From Platerodrilus igneus (lineage: Eukaryota; Arthropoda; Insecta; Coleoptera; Lycidae): 64,000 nt of DNA. Below, in pieces: positions 11,480-23,913 of this stretch. The notes beneath the pieces are model-generated. The model saw only the letters and a list, made by a program, of their open reading frames with translations. It was not told where the DNA came from and made no database searches. A program made the position numbers and the translations under genes. The first letter of the stretch is position 1. Every line of letters begins with the position of its first letter. The stretch is taken from assembly GCA_036346225.1 (NCBI GenBank), contig JARFIW010001176.1:1563884-1627883 (forward strand), read 5' to 3'.

Positions 11480-14400
11480 TTCTCTTATATTAGTTTTTAT
11501 TAAAATACTGTGGAAGGGTTGTGACAAAAAGAAATAAAGAGTGGAGGCAGAAATGAAGCATAATTCTAGATAGATTAGAAATGGCGCGATTTTATGTAGA
11601 AAGCAGGAATTGTACCAGCAATCACGTAATATGGGGACATCAAAATGACAGAGATGAAATGCAACACTTGCTAAAGGATGTAGCCCCGTCAAATCATACA
11701 AGAAATAACAAAAACAAAGTAAACTGGGGGTGCAAATGAATACCTGTGGTATTATTTCTTCAACCTCCATTTCACAACTGTAAAAAATAGATGTCTTTAA
11801 ATAGCGCTTAATATGAAGTTCAGATGTTACGAAGTCATTCTTCAGAGGACGAAAACTGATGACGTTTTTTTGAAAATGGTTTGTTTTTAAGTTTTTGATA
11901 GGCATTTAAATATTTTTCTATTTCAAATATGATTTACAGTTAGGAAATAGCTACACCTAGCCATGATCATGTGTTTCTAGGTCATTTCGATATCCCGCTA
12001 GTTTGCCAGATTACAACCATTGATAAAATTCTAATACAATAAATATCCCAGTGAGTTGTTTAGTACGTTATAAACCGATGAAAATTTGCCATAAATTATT
12101 GCAGCCGGGGCCAGCAAACATTCCCCGATAAAGAATTTCCAACAGACGATAAGCCAGCCATAAAATTAATGTAGACAAAGAGACAGTCATCTTCTCTAAC
12201 AAATAGCATTTCCTGATTCGATTGGTAAAGATCGATATTAAATAAAATATTTAAATGTTGTTCAATGCTGCAATTGAAAGAATGGCAAACATAGGCATCG
12301 GTATGTGCCTTCCACGTCCTCTCACATGACAACCATGCGTTACTCGACGTTCTTCTTCATGTATTATGTATGGTATGAGCAAGGTAAAGTTTTCAATAAA
12401 TGCTTTGTTAAATCTCGTGAGATTTAAACCAACATTGACAACTATTTGAATAAATGATTCTTCGTAAAACAAAGTAAGCACGATTGCACAATATTGGCTA
12501 TTGTTGGATAACGGCAGCAATATCCTTGCTCATATATTTCAACCATTGTCGTTATATGGAATGTGCGGGTGTTGGACATATAGCATCTGGTACGAGAAGG
12601 ACCTTAAGTAATATTTCATTAGATGTATAGGTCAATTACACGGACGTCTGCCGCCGTTGATATTCATTAGGTATTTTCGGTCTTTGTTACAAAGTTAACA
12701 GGATTGTGATATTTTAGATTGCTCCTCTTGCTGAAGACCTTCAACTTGAATGTCTTCGTATTAGAACTAATTAAAATCTGGTTCTTTTAATTGACGATTA
12801 GTTAAATAGTTGTAATATTTCAAGTAAATTCAAAGATTTGGTGTTCACTACTGTCACAAATTGATTGTGATTGTACTGAATAAAACAGGTGAAAAGATAT
12901 TCCTTATACTTTATATTGAAACCGAGCAAAATCCAATATATCTTTGATCTGCTACGAGTCTGTCACGTGCCCCTAAAGATATTGTAACTAAAAGACTATT
13001 TGCAATAAAACAGTTCTGTATTTTCAAACTGAGTGTACAAGTCTTTTTCAAGAACTGAAAGCACGCGATTTACTTTCATAGCTTTAACTAGCAGTACAAA
13101 TATAATCTCTTAAAATACGATTCTATCTTCGTAATTAATTTAATCTTGAAGCACTACAATTTACTTTATATACTAAGCACTAATTATTAATTTATCACTA
13201 CAAAAATGTATATTCAAACTAATTTATATCGATAGTACAGAGAAATTTATGTTACATCCTTTAAAGTTTTAAACTAAAACATATGTAATCAACGTTTTAC
13301 ATTATAACGATTATAACTGTCTGCAGAATCTCGTAACGTTGATTTATACCCTATCCAATTGTTCTGGATTGATCTACAATAACCAAGAGTTTGCAAATTA
13401 CATTCTTGAGATTTCCTACTACACTTTAAATAACTTCTCGAATATGCCTATTGTAATCTTAATAACCCTTAAATGTAAAAGCCTTGAACCTGTCAATTGA
13501 CTGATCAGGCACCGCAGGACCTGCCAGTCATCAAATATTTGAAAATTTCACGCCACAGGGTGCACACCAGTTATTTTTTGTGTATTCTAACCTTTATTCT
13601 GTTCAACGTCAGACCAAAAGGCGCTTTAATATCAATATTAACGTTTGGTTTTGTTGTTGTATTTCCACTGCAAAAGTCCTCAGATACTAGGACTATCGAA
13701 TTACTTTGCTTAATCATGGTCAAGCTATCCTAGACAGAACTGTAAAACAATTTCCTCAATAAAGAATTATTACATGTAAGACGAGCGGTTCAAGAAGAAA
13801 AGAACGAAATCAGTAATGGATTATTCGCCCAAATTACGATAATAAATAAAGAGAAGAAAGAAGATAATGCCTTATGAACGCAGCCAAAGATTGGGTGGGG
13901 GGGGGCTTAATGACGAAACAAAAGAACACACAACTGGACCTATAAAAACAATGATTAGTATATACATGCTGGCAGCACACTAGTCTGTCCAATACAATAA
14001 AATTCAACACGCATCTAATAACACAGAAAAGTAAACAGAATAATTATGGGGTTTTTTTTTGGGATCGTTACACATACTTATACCGCGTAGCACATACCAA
14101 TAAAAAATATATAAGGGTATAAATATGACAAGAATCTTATCTACTTACTACGTTCACGACGATGAGTACCCCCATCCGAATCTACTAAACCTAAGACACA
14201 AAATAAATATTTAAAGTAGTGCACTTACGCACAATCAACAAATCTGTCCGGTTGAGTTTATAATACTTAACACTAGAGAACCTACCCAAATCAACATTCA
14301 AAATATATAAAGCCAGTTTAGCGAACGTATTATAAAATTGTTTTCTAAAGGATACTCACGGAAACCCGTTATGGAATAAAAACAACTTTGAGCATTTTTC

Positions 14401-14540
14401 TAGCACTCGTACTTCTTTGACGTCTATTTTTACGTGTTGTATACTAAAATTCTCTAAATAGAAAAAATATTTCAAAAGGAGAAAAGGTTTCTTAAATACT
14501 ACACATCCACACGCCCAATTAGGCACAGTAGTCTGTATCA
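11480..14540. other. Gene-free DNA, nothing recognised
   Basis: About 3 kb of AT-rich sequence. ORFs are short and lack familiar motifs. The longest (11905-11339, minus) runs into LINE 5' UTR and is therefore probably spurious. A homopolymer G run lies near 13897-13906 and a T run near 14051-14060. Confidence 0.4.
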
Positions 14541-17500
14541 AGAATTTTAGTAATGAGACTTTATGGTAGCTGGCTTGGAATCAATATAGTAACATCTTCG
14601 AACCAGTTTTAAGTCGCTTGGCTCTTTGAATCTTATAAATGTTCATTTCGACAAGTATATTATTTTGTCGCGAGACTTTACACGAAACTTTCAAAATCCT
14701 AAAAGCATATCAAAAGGTTAAGAAGTTTCCACGAGCCCATTAAGCCAGTAACTCTGCATGCCAAAAATCTTTAATTGATATTTTGAAATTTGAATCCATG
14801 GCAGCTGAATTAGAAACAAAATCATAACATCCTCCAAACAGCGTTGAAAGTAATTGAGTTTTTAAGTTTTGTTGGTCGTATGGTTCTTAGATATCTTGGG
14901 TGTGGTGCTGTATACCATGATGATCAAAATTTTTAAAGTATTTCAAAAGGACAACAAGTTTACTGAACGCATAGACTCATGCGTTCAATCAGATACAGTG
15001 AATCCTTACATTTGATTTTCTAATGCTGCACCCGAAAGTACTACATTGAATGACACCGCTCTACCCGAAGGTACTACATTGGCTAGGAAGCAAGTTTCTT
15101 TTGCGTAGAAATTCTTATGTTCCAAGAAGATACATGCGTTACAAAACACACACACATTTTATCTCTCATCCGAACGTATGCGTATTTTTGCGAAAAATGC
15201 TCGCCTAACATTTTTTCAATCGGTTTGTGCCAGGAATTGAACCAGAGACCTTTCGGCAGCCTACGCAGTAAGTCTTAAATTTGATTTTCCAGTGCTTCAC
15301 CGGAAGGTCATTGACCAGGAAGCCAGTTTTTTTACAGGAAAATTTTGAATTTTGCAGTCTTTGATGTTTCAAACAAGACAGGGATCTTTAAAGTACTCAC
15401 ACACGGGACCTACATCCCTCTCATTCAAACGAGGCGTATTTTTCTGAAAAATGTTGGCATAACGGTTTTCAAGTGATCCTTCTGTGTCGGGAATAGAACC
15501 CGGGACTTTGGGATCAGCAGTCATACGCTTACCTATCTGATATACGAAGTCGCCCCGTACTTTTAGTCCCCACATTTGGTTTTCCAATGCTTCGCCCAAA
15601 GGTACTACATTGGCCACGATGCAAGTTCTTTCATCGAGAAATTTTGAATTTTGTCGAACGCTTACACTTCCAAGCAAGTTATGGATCTTTAACATACGTG
15701 ACAAAAGTCACGCACGGGAACTACATTTTACCTCTCAACCGAGCGAGTGCGTATTTTTGTGAAAAATGCTCGCCTAACATTTTTCAAGTGGTCCGTTTCG
15801 GGAATCGAATGCGGGACCTTGGGACTAGTAGTCACACGTGAACCAACCAAGTCGTTACAGTTGAATTAATGCTCCATCCGAAGGTACTACATTGACCAGG
15901 AAGCGAGTTTTTTTACTTGGAAATTTTGAATTTTGCCGAACTTTTACTATTCAATGCAAGGTAGGGACCTTTAAATTGCGTAACAACACTCCCACACTGG
16001 ACTTTCATTTTACCTTTCGTCCAAACGACCGCGAACTTTTGTGACAAATGCTCACCTAACATTATTCAAGCGGTCCTTGTCGAGAATCGAACCCGGGATC
16101 TTGGGCTTAGTAGTTACACGAGAACTAATTAAGCTACAGAGCCGCTTACACAATGAGTCCTTACATTTGATTTTCCAATGCTCCAACTGAAGGTACTACA
16201 TTCACCAAGAAGCAAGTTTTTTACCTGTAAATTCCAAACAAGATAGGGATCTTTACCTCAACACACATACGGCACCTTTCATTCGAACGAGGGCGCATTT
16301 TTGTAAAAAACGCTCGCCTAACATTTTTCAATCGGTTCGTGTTGGCAATCGAACTCAGGACCTTGGGCTTAGTGGTTACACGTAAACCAATCAAGCTATA
16401 GAGCCGCTTACACAATGAGTCCTGACATTTGATTTTCCACTGCTCCAACTGGAGGTACTAAATTGACCAAGGAGCGATTTTGTACTTGGAAATTTTGAGT
16501 CTTGCCGAGCTTTTGCTTTTCTAAACAAGGTAGGAATCTTAAACGTGCGTGACAACACTTACACGGAACCTCCATTTTACCTCTCATCCGAACGCGAGCC
16601 TATTTTTGTGAAAAATGCTCGCATAACATTTTTCAAGCGGGCCGTGTCGGAATTCGAACCCGGGACGTTGGGCATAGTAGTCGCACACATACCTACTACG
16701 CCACGGCTAAAGACCACCTTCTAAAAACCTTTTGCATTTATGCTTTGAAATTCGAGTCTATGGCAGTTCACAAGATGGGGTACATTCTCGTAACAGCGTT
16801 GAACCAGTTATGGGTCACTTGGATCTTTGAGCATTCTAAATTTTCACTTCTTCATGGCATGTTCTTTATGTAAGGCTGTAATCTGAGGTTTTAAAATACT
16901 GACATAATTGAAATATCAGGTCAAAAGATTTCCCTAACTGAACGGGTCACTAATGTTAATAAAAATAGTGAGCCCATGGATATAGCATCTTCTACATATT
17001 TTGAAATGGAAACCTATCCCATTTGAATTAGAAACAAGGAAGAAAGATCCTATAGACAGAGTTGACACCAATTGAAAGTCACTTGTATTTATGGCCCTTC
17101 TTAGTTTTATTTTCATCTGGTTCCAGTAATCGCATGTTTTTGAATGTTTTTTACATATGGCTGTAAACAGAAATGACAAAACGCTTTAATATCTGCTACT
17201 AGACCAACAGACCAGAAAGTTAACTTTGCGGTCTGATTGTTAGCAACCCAGAAATTTCAAGTTTTTGGAACGCGTTTAAGATTTTCAAATCTTATCTCAC
17301 AGCTCGACAACAAATAGATATCCAACAGAACAGAAGGCCTACGGAATTACATTGAGATCACAAGTCGCACCTTAACTTGAAAAAAATGCCCAGAAGACAA
17401 CCCTAAGGAATGACATCGAAATCAACACTTCAATGATTCAAACCTTAATTTTAGTTCAGCTGCTAAAGCTACTCATTTCAAAACAAAACCAAATTCATCG

Positions 17501-19480
17501 TGATCCACGGACTTACCGTATCAGATTGTGCTCGTAGATTTGTTTTGTGATGAAGGTCTTTTAGTAAACCTTTAAATTTTTCAGAATCCAGTTTACTGCT
17601 CCACGCCATAAACTATTCAAAAAACACACAATTCCTGGAACCGCGCTGAAATAGAAACTTAAAAAGTTAAAAAGCAAGTGACCTACAAGTTGGGTTAACG
17701 CTGTTGATACGTTTTCACTTTTTTTTTTAATTCAACTGCCATAGGTTCCTATTCCAAAAACGTAAATCCTAACGATTCTGGACCCCCAAAGCGTTCACTG
17801 TGTTTCATCTGGCCCATGGATCTGTTTACTTGTCACTTACGGTAAAGATATTAGTTACTAGCTTGCCTGCACAGAGAGTGCCATATACTGCACAGAATTC
17901 ACAAAGGAAACAACATAATTTGTTTCAAGTTAACAATATAAATTAATTAATAACTCTGCTTACCTTCTAAATTAATGCATATTAGCAAGCTAGGTAACAG
18001 ATAATCATTCCTTTATCTCAGAGTTGCACGGCGTGAATGCGGATGTCCGCTTGAATCCATATTATCGTAGTGAAGCTCGCTGGTTATCTACCATAAAACT
18101 GGAACATAAGATAATAGGGTAAGGATTTGGTATAAAAAAAGACAGGTAAAACTCCAATACATAATGTATAATGCACTATTACCATACAAGCGGTTAAAGT
18201 TAAGGCAGCCACAACAGGAATAATTAATAATTATCGCGGCTGGTTACTTTAACCGCAAAACCACCACTCATCTTCGTTCGCTGTCCTGATTAGTCGGGAT
18301 AACAAATGTGTCTATGAGGAACACTGGGAATTATTTTTGCCACAAGATTACACGATAATAACGCTATTTATAAAAACCTCAAATAATTCACACGACCTTA
18401 TTTTCTAACTATATTACACAAACATGTGTAACACGCCCAAATTAATTACACAAAGATCCCCTAAAATTAATTATTTTCCAAAGTCGTTTGTGAAGCGTTT
18501 TTTGGCTAGTAATACACTCTGAAAAGTCGTTTGGTTTATTGGTATACATTTAAATTTTTTTAGAATGGCAGCTTTAGCCACGCGTAAAAATCATTCAAAT
18601 GAAACACGACAACGAAACCATGTCGAAATCCAAACTGTATGACCAAAAAGATCAAGTGACTCATAACTGGTTTCAACTCTTTCTAGTTCAGCTGCTATAA
18701 GTTTTTCTTTTAAAATATAAATGCAAGCATTATTGATTTACTCTCTTACTGTTGTCAGATTGTTTTGTATTTCTTATGTACAATCTGACAGTAAGTCAGT
18801 AGATCAGTAATATTTATATTTTGAAATGGAAAGTTATGACTGCTGAACTAGAAAGAAGTGAAATCACAGTTTTGATTTCGATTTGGTTTAGTTGTCGTGT
18901 CACTATAGGATGATGTTTACGCGTGGCTGTAGCTGAGATTCTAAAAAACGCTTTCGGGGTCGGAAATTGTTAGTATTTACGTTTTGAAATAGAAACATAT
19001 GCTAGCTGAATGAAATAAAAGATAGTGCAAGAATATGAATAACGAATTGTAGGTCGCGTATTTTTTTGATCGTTTGGATTTTTATTTCGGCATGGTCTCA
19101 GGAGTCGTGTATTTTTTGGATACTTTTGATGTGGGGGCTGTAAACGGTATTCTAAAATATTTAAATGTCTACCAAAGACCTTCAGGAAAAACAGATACGC
19201 GGCCGCAATCTGGCACAGTGAATCTCGTGGATCAAGAATGATTTGGTTTTATGTTTTGAAATGGGAACCTTTACCAACTCTAAACAAGAACTAAGGTTGA
19301 TTTCGATGTCATCTTGGGTATCTTTTTCATGTGCGGCTGCGACTTGTGATTTCGATGTGATTCCTTAGGTCTTTTGTTCTCCTGGATATGTATTTTATTG
19401 TCGAACTGTGGGATTTAATTTGAAAATCTTAAACGCGTTCTAAAAAATTTGAAATTTCTGGCCTCAACAATCGATTTTCA
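14541..19480. repeat. Diverged dispersed repeat of roughly 240 bp units, both orientations
   Basis: A recurring block contains a stretch like TTTTGAAATGGAAACCTATG, then GCAGCTGAATTAGAAACAA, then AACAGCGTTGAA with AAGTCACTTGG, then 'CAAAAGG..AAGTTT' and 'CAGTGAATC'. Instances on the plus strand lie near 14575, 14780, 16740, 16990, 18820, 18980 and 19250. Inverted instances lie near 17440-17540, 17690-17760 and 18560-18760. A further copy falls in 25200-25480 and its duplicates. Units differ strongly, so they are old. I cannot assign them to a known element class. Confidence 0.45.
15010..16712 (-). mobile_element. Head-to-tail run of six SINE copies
   Basis: Six minus-strand copies of the tRNA-derived SINE follow one another at about 15010-15268, 15275-15555, 15563-15858, 15866-16143, 16154-16409 and 16419-16710. 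Each shows, on the plus strand, the tail motif 'AAGGTACTACATTG' first and the complement of box B (for example GAATCGAACCCGGGA near 16084) last. The junction GAGCCGCTTACACAATGAGT is repeated between copies 4/5 and 5/6, which indicates duplication of a SINE-plus-flank unit instead of independent insertions for at least those copies. Copies have diverged by many substitutions and indels. Confidence 0.7.
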
Positions 19481-19750
19481 TGCTTCAATCGAAGGTACTA
19501 CATTGACTAGGAAGCGAGTTTTTTTACTTGGAAATGTTGAATTTTGTCGTATCCTTACTATTCCAAGCATGGTGGGGATTTTTAATGTGCGTGACAAAAC
19601 TCGCACATGTGACCTCTTGTCCGAACGAAGGCTTACTTATATGAAAAATGCTCGTCTAATATTTTTCATCTGTCTGTATCGGGAATCGAATTCTGGAACT
19701 TTGAATCAGCAGGCATACGCGAACCTGACTGATTCAAAGATCCACCTGAG
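19471..19750 (-). mobile_element. tRNA-derived SINE copy
   Basis: Minus-strand SINE with the tail motif near 19490 and the box B complement near 19681-19692. Diverged from the consensus of the other copies. The ORF across it is a by-product. Confidence 0.6.
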
Positions 19751-19764
19751 AAGATAAGCCCCTA

Positions 19765-19975
19765 GACTTGACTTCTCAATGTTCCATCCGAAGTACTACA
19801 TTGACCAGGAAGCAAGTTTTTTTACCCATAAATGTTGAATTTTGTCGAATTCTTGCTATTCCAAGTAAGGTAGAGATCTTTAACGTGCGTGACAACACTC
19901 ACACTCGAGACATACATTTTACCTCACATCCGAACGAGGGAGGGTTTTCTTGATAAATGCTCGCCTAATCAACAT
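19765..19975 (-). mobile_element. SINE copy, head truncated
   Basis: Minus-strand SINE body and tail (tail motif near 19790, 'ACGTGCGTGACAACACTCAC' near 19880) that stops around 19970 before the tRNA-like head, so it is a partial copy. Confidence 0.55.
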
Positions 19976-20346
19976 ACTGCAAATTTGTTCATCGGAAGTT
20001 TTTTAAATCAAAACAGATGTTCTCCATTTTGAACTGGAATAATAACCCAAGAAATCTTTTCGATCAAATGTTCTTGTGTTATTATTAAACAACATAGTAT
20101 ATTAATTTGTAAACTCCCTTATTTTACGAGTTGTAGTACAATTTGCTACGTACATTGACGTAACATAAAAAAAACAAGAAAAAGAAAGAAAGAGAAAGAA
20201 GTCCGGGCTCAGGCGGCGAGTGGGTGGGGTCTTATACCTATAACTAAATTACAAAGGAAACTGAAATAAATAGAGAAAAAAATATATACTCACTCATTCA
20301 CACTCAGAACAAAACATATAACGGGAAAGAAAGAACTTATAATTAA

Positions 20347-20347
20347 A

Positions 20348-20387
<40 letters not shown>
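20347..20387. repeat. (TA)n microsatellite
   Basis: Near-perfect alternating TA that directly abuts the left arm of the inverted repeat beginning at 20387. A similar TA run follows the right arm's far side at 21439-21475. Confidence 0.9.
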
Positions 20388-20390
<3 letters not shown>

Positions 20391-20759
20391 ATGTTTTTAA
20401 TGGGTTTGAGGTCAGCTGGTAAAAAGAAAACTCTTTTTTAATGCCTAAATTTTCGGATTTATTTAATCCTTGATCACAGGCTTCTAAAAATGTTACAAAC
20501 AACTAGGCTAAATTATACAAATATTAATTGCAACTTACAAGATGAGTTGATTCAAAAATTAACATCGAAATTAAATATTAAACATAACTTTTAGTTTTCA
20601 CTTTTAAATGTAGGAAGGATATATAATTTGTATAAGAAGAAATGTAAAAATAAAAATTATGTCAGATTTTGAAAGATTTCAAATTTTCTTTTTTAATAGG
20701 ATACCTGATACCTTTATTTAATGTATATGTTATGTTGTATGTGATAGTTGTTGTTTGTC

Positions 20760-20790
<31 letters not shown>

Positions 20791-21021
20791 ATGCGCATGC
20801 GTTATGTTGTGTGGTGTGTATGTGTGTATGTATTTATAACGTTAAACATATTAACAAAAGATAGTATAAATAAAAAAACTGATATTAGTGGTTTGAGCTC
20901 GATATACACATACTTACTTAATTTTAAAACATAGCTACATACCTAATGTAATATTTGTTAATATGTTTAACGTTATAAATACATACACACATACACACCA
21001 CACAACATAACGCATGCGCAT

Positions 21022-21052
<31 letters not shown>

Positions 21053-21412
21053 GACAAACAACAACTATCACATACAACATAACATATACATTAAATAAAG
21101 GTATCAGGTATCCTATTAAAAAAGAAAATTTGAAATCTTTCAAAATCTGACATAATTTTATTTTACATTTCTTCTTATACAAATTATATATCCTTCCTAC
21201 ATTTAAAAGTGAAAACTAAAAGTTATGTTTAATATTTAATTTCGATGTTAATTTTGAATCAACTCATCTTGTAAGTTGCAATTAATATTTGTATAATTTA
21301 GCCTAGTTGTTTGTAACATTTTAGAAGCCTGTGATCAAGGATTAAATACGAAAATTTAGGCATTAAAAGAGTTTTCTTTACCAGCTGACCTCAAACCCAT
21401 TAAAACATTCGA
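20387..21412. repeat. Large inverted repeat with 95-bp spacer
   Basis: Left arm 20387-20858 is the reverse complement of right arm 20954-21412, with spacer 20859-20953. Both arms contain a (TG)n/(CA)n run (20767-20790 and about 21023-21045) and the motif ATGCGCATGC. Arms differ by a few indels, including a 4-nt difference near 20450, so they are not a perfect mirror. The outer ends meet TA microsatellites on the left directly and on the right after about 25 bp. No ORF makes sense. It may be a foldback/MITE-like element or a palindromic rearrangement. Confidence 0.85.
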
Positions 21413-21436
21413 TATTACTAGAAGGTCATTATCTTT

Positions 21437-21438
<2 letters not shown>

Positions 21439-21475
<37 letters not shown>
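21439..21475. repeat. (TA)n microsatellite
   Basis: Alternating TA run just beyond the right arm of the large inverted repeat; counterpart of the run at 20347-20387. Confidence 0.9.
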
Positions 21476-21479
<4 letters not shown>

Positions 21480-21524
21480 TACAGGGTAATGCTCCTTTGA
21501 ATGCAGGAACTGGTGCTTTCAGCT

Positions 21525-21790
21525 GATCATTCGAGCCCCACAAATTGGGCGCCATAAATTGCTGTGATATGTGCCTATTAGAATCGAGCCCCACGAATTG
21601 GGCGTCATAAATACTGTGTATCCTCTCTATTATTCGGGAACTAAGGTTTTCGAATCGAGCCCCAGCGTTAGTCCGTCATAACTGCTGTAAAATGTACAAA
21701 ACGCCTCGCCAGTTTCCTGGAATAAAATCACAAAAATTTTCTTTGGAACTTGAGCCTCGCTTTTGGGCGCTACGATTTGCCGTGATTCTC
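21525..21790 (-). repeat. Four short repeats resembling an LTR-element primer-binding site
   Basis: The motif GAATCGAGCCCCACGAATTG followed by GGCG(C/T)CATAA recurs in degenerate form near 21527, 21583, 21652 and 21747. On the minus strand the best copy reads TGGCGCCCAATTTGTGGGGC, which resembles the primer-binding site and adjacent leader of many gypsy-type retrotransposons. A single similar site occurs at about 31890 and 37230. No LTR pair, gag or pol was found, so this is only a suggestion. Confidence 0.3.
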
Positions 21791-21859
21791 TTCTGATAAT
21801 CGCCTCTTTACTCTTTCCGCCTCGGCTGTTCCCGTAGATAACTTTCATCCTCATTCATA

Positions 21860-22122
21860 AAAAAAAACAAACACATTCCTACCACAAACACCAACGTTAA
21901 CTCTATTTACATCAATATTCACAATACATTAAAATTTCAAAATTAAAATTCAGCATAAATTTCAGTATCAGAAAATTTCAAGATTAAATTTGTTATCATT
22001 TTAATGTGCATCCAGAATTAAAGTCCTTGTAGGATGCCTACTAATTAATTTAACAATATTGGCAGACCTGAGTCTGAGTACAAAGGGAGCATCTCCCACC
22101 CCTTTACGTTAATTAACCAGGT
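21860..22122. other. Unassigned spacer before the duplicated block
   Basis: AT-rich sequence between the short repeats and the start of the 3.36-kb duplicated block. Nothing recognised. Confidence 0.4.
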
Positions 22123-23879
22123 TCGTCTAATTGAGCTCAAAGACATACCCAAATTTTCATCATAATCAAGAACATAAATACTAAATACTCCTTTCTACTT
22201 AAACAAGAAAATTTCACCTTAAAATTAAAAATTTGTTGTTAGCACAAATTCACTACTGTCCATTTTAAGTAAACAGATTATAAAATTATTCAACACACAC
22301 CAAAACATCAAAAATCGAACAACAAAGCACTCGTGGCTCCAATGTACATCGTCCTTTGTTAATCACACCATTCCAACTGGGTTATGTTTAGGTCCTCGAA
22401 TTACTGGTCGCCTTTAAAAATTTTCTACACCACCATTCATCTAAAGTTGTTTCAGGGCTTTTCCGGAACTCATCTGTGTATATCTGAATCTTGTTTTGTG
22501 GATCCAGTCACGTTTACGAATCATTTAATTATTAACACCCCCGAAAATAGCAAAGAAATTCATACTTCTTTCACGCTATACCCAAAACTGCCTACTTTTG
22601 TTTATTCATTTATCGTTACAATTTCGATAGTTGGTACAGTAATACTTGCCAATATAACTAGACTTTATTATCTTGTATCTTCTTTTCTAAATTCACTAAC
22701 TAACTTTCATTGTAGCACGTAAAGAGCAAACTGCTTTAAAGTGTTCAATAATCACCAAAATATAAGAGCAAACTGTTTAAAGTATTAAATCAAAATTGTA
22801 AATCAAAAAGCACTTTTTAAAGCATCGAATCATCAAAAATCTAAGAGAGCGAAACTGTTTCAAGTCCGGGTTTATATAAGAGCCCGCCCGTACGTCGGTT
22901 TTGTCCCCAAAGCGGACAATTCTTAGAATTTCGCATTCTACGTTCCCTTTTCGATAGTCGGGCACGCGATTCTTATTAAATTTGCACTCGGGTCAGTTAA
23001 ATCTCAGAAATTTTCCACACGACACGCAACCACGTCCGAGAATAATTAATTAATTTTGTATCGAAATCGTTACGTTTACTCCTCATATCTGCATCTGATT
23101 TTCAACCAATCGCCGCTCTCGTGACGTTGCTCAAATCACGCCTTTTACCATCTGTGTCTCTGTCCCGCGCATATTATCCGTCTCTATCTACCCTGTTCTG
23201 AGTGGTACAAATCGATACTCTTTACTATCAGTTATTTCAGTCCACGTGGACTATTAAATAACCCACTTTATTAGCATTTCCCGTGAATATTAAGCGACGG
23301 TTTCTCCAACATTCTCTGTAACCATTTGTTATCTACAAAATTTAAGCAGAACGTCACTTTTAAAAATACGCAGGTGTTCAAACTTAATACTTCTAAATAA
23401 CACTTCTACGATTTGAATACTATTGGGTTTTTACATGCTTTTATGCATATTATATGTTACTAACGGTTCAATTAACTCCAATTAAAACAATAATGAATGG
23501 CGTTGACTTTTACCCTTTAATTTTTAGTGAATCCTAATTAAATATTAATTATTATTTGTACATTTTGTTTAATACCGGTTACTTAAAATTGAGTTAATTA
23601 ATATAAATTTTGCATGTAATTTCTATTTGATTCTTTACTTGGAATAATTAAACTACATTAAAATTGAGCATTTTAATTCTGCTTCTTTTTATATAAAGCG
23701 TCTAGTAAATAATTTAACTCCCTTATTTTTAATGAAACGAATGAATTTTTATGCTTCACGGTTTTAATAACGCGTACCTTTTCCCAAAGCTTCCTTCTAC
23801 ACGATGATTAAAATTATTTGATGTGATTATTTAATTTTCTACCCTGGTCTAAATTTGAGTAATATATATACATATACGT

Positions 23880-23913
<34 letters not shown>

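Noticed and set aside
11339..11905. 188-codon minus-strand ORF
   Set aside because: Its last third is LINE 5' UTR, and the rest has no recognisable motif or relatives in the window; it looks like a chance open frame.
15010..16712. Possible CRISPR-like array because of regular spacing
   Set aside because: The units are about 270-290 bp, diverged, and carry box B and SINE bodies; there are no short identical repeats with unique spacers, and the DNA is eukaryotic.
22384..22722. 112-codon ORF in block A, present identically in both copies
   Set aside because: Identity between copies reflects recent duplication, not selection. No domain, start context or family is recognised, so I do not call it a gene.
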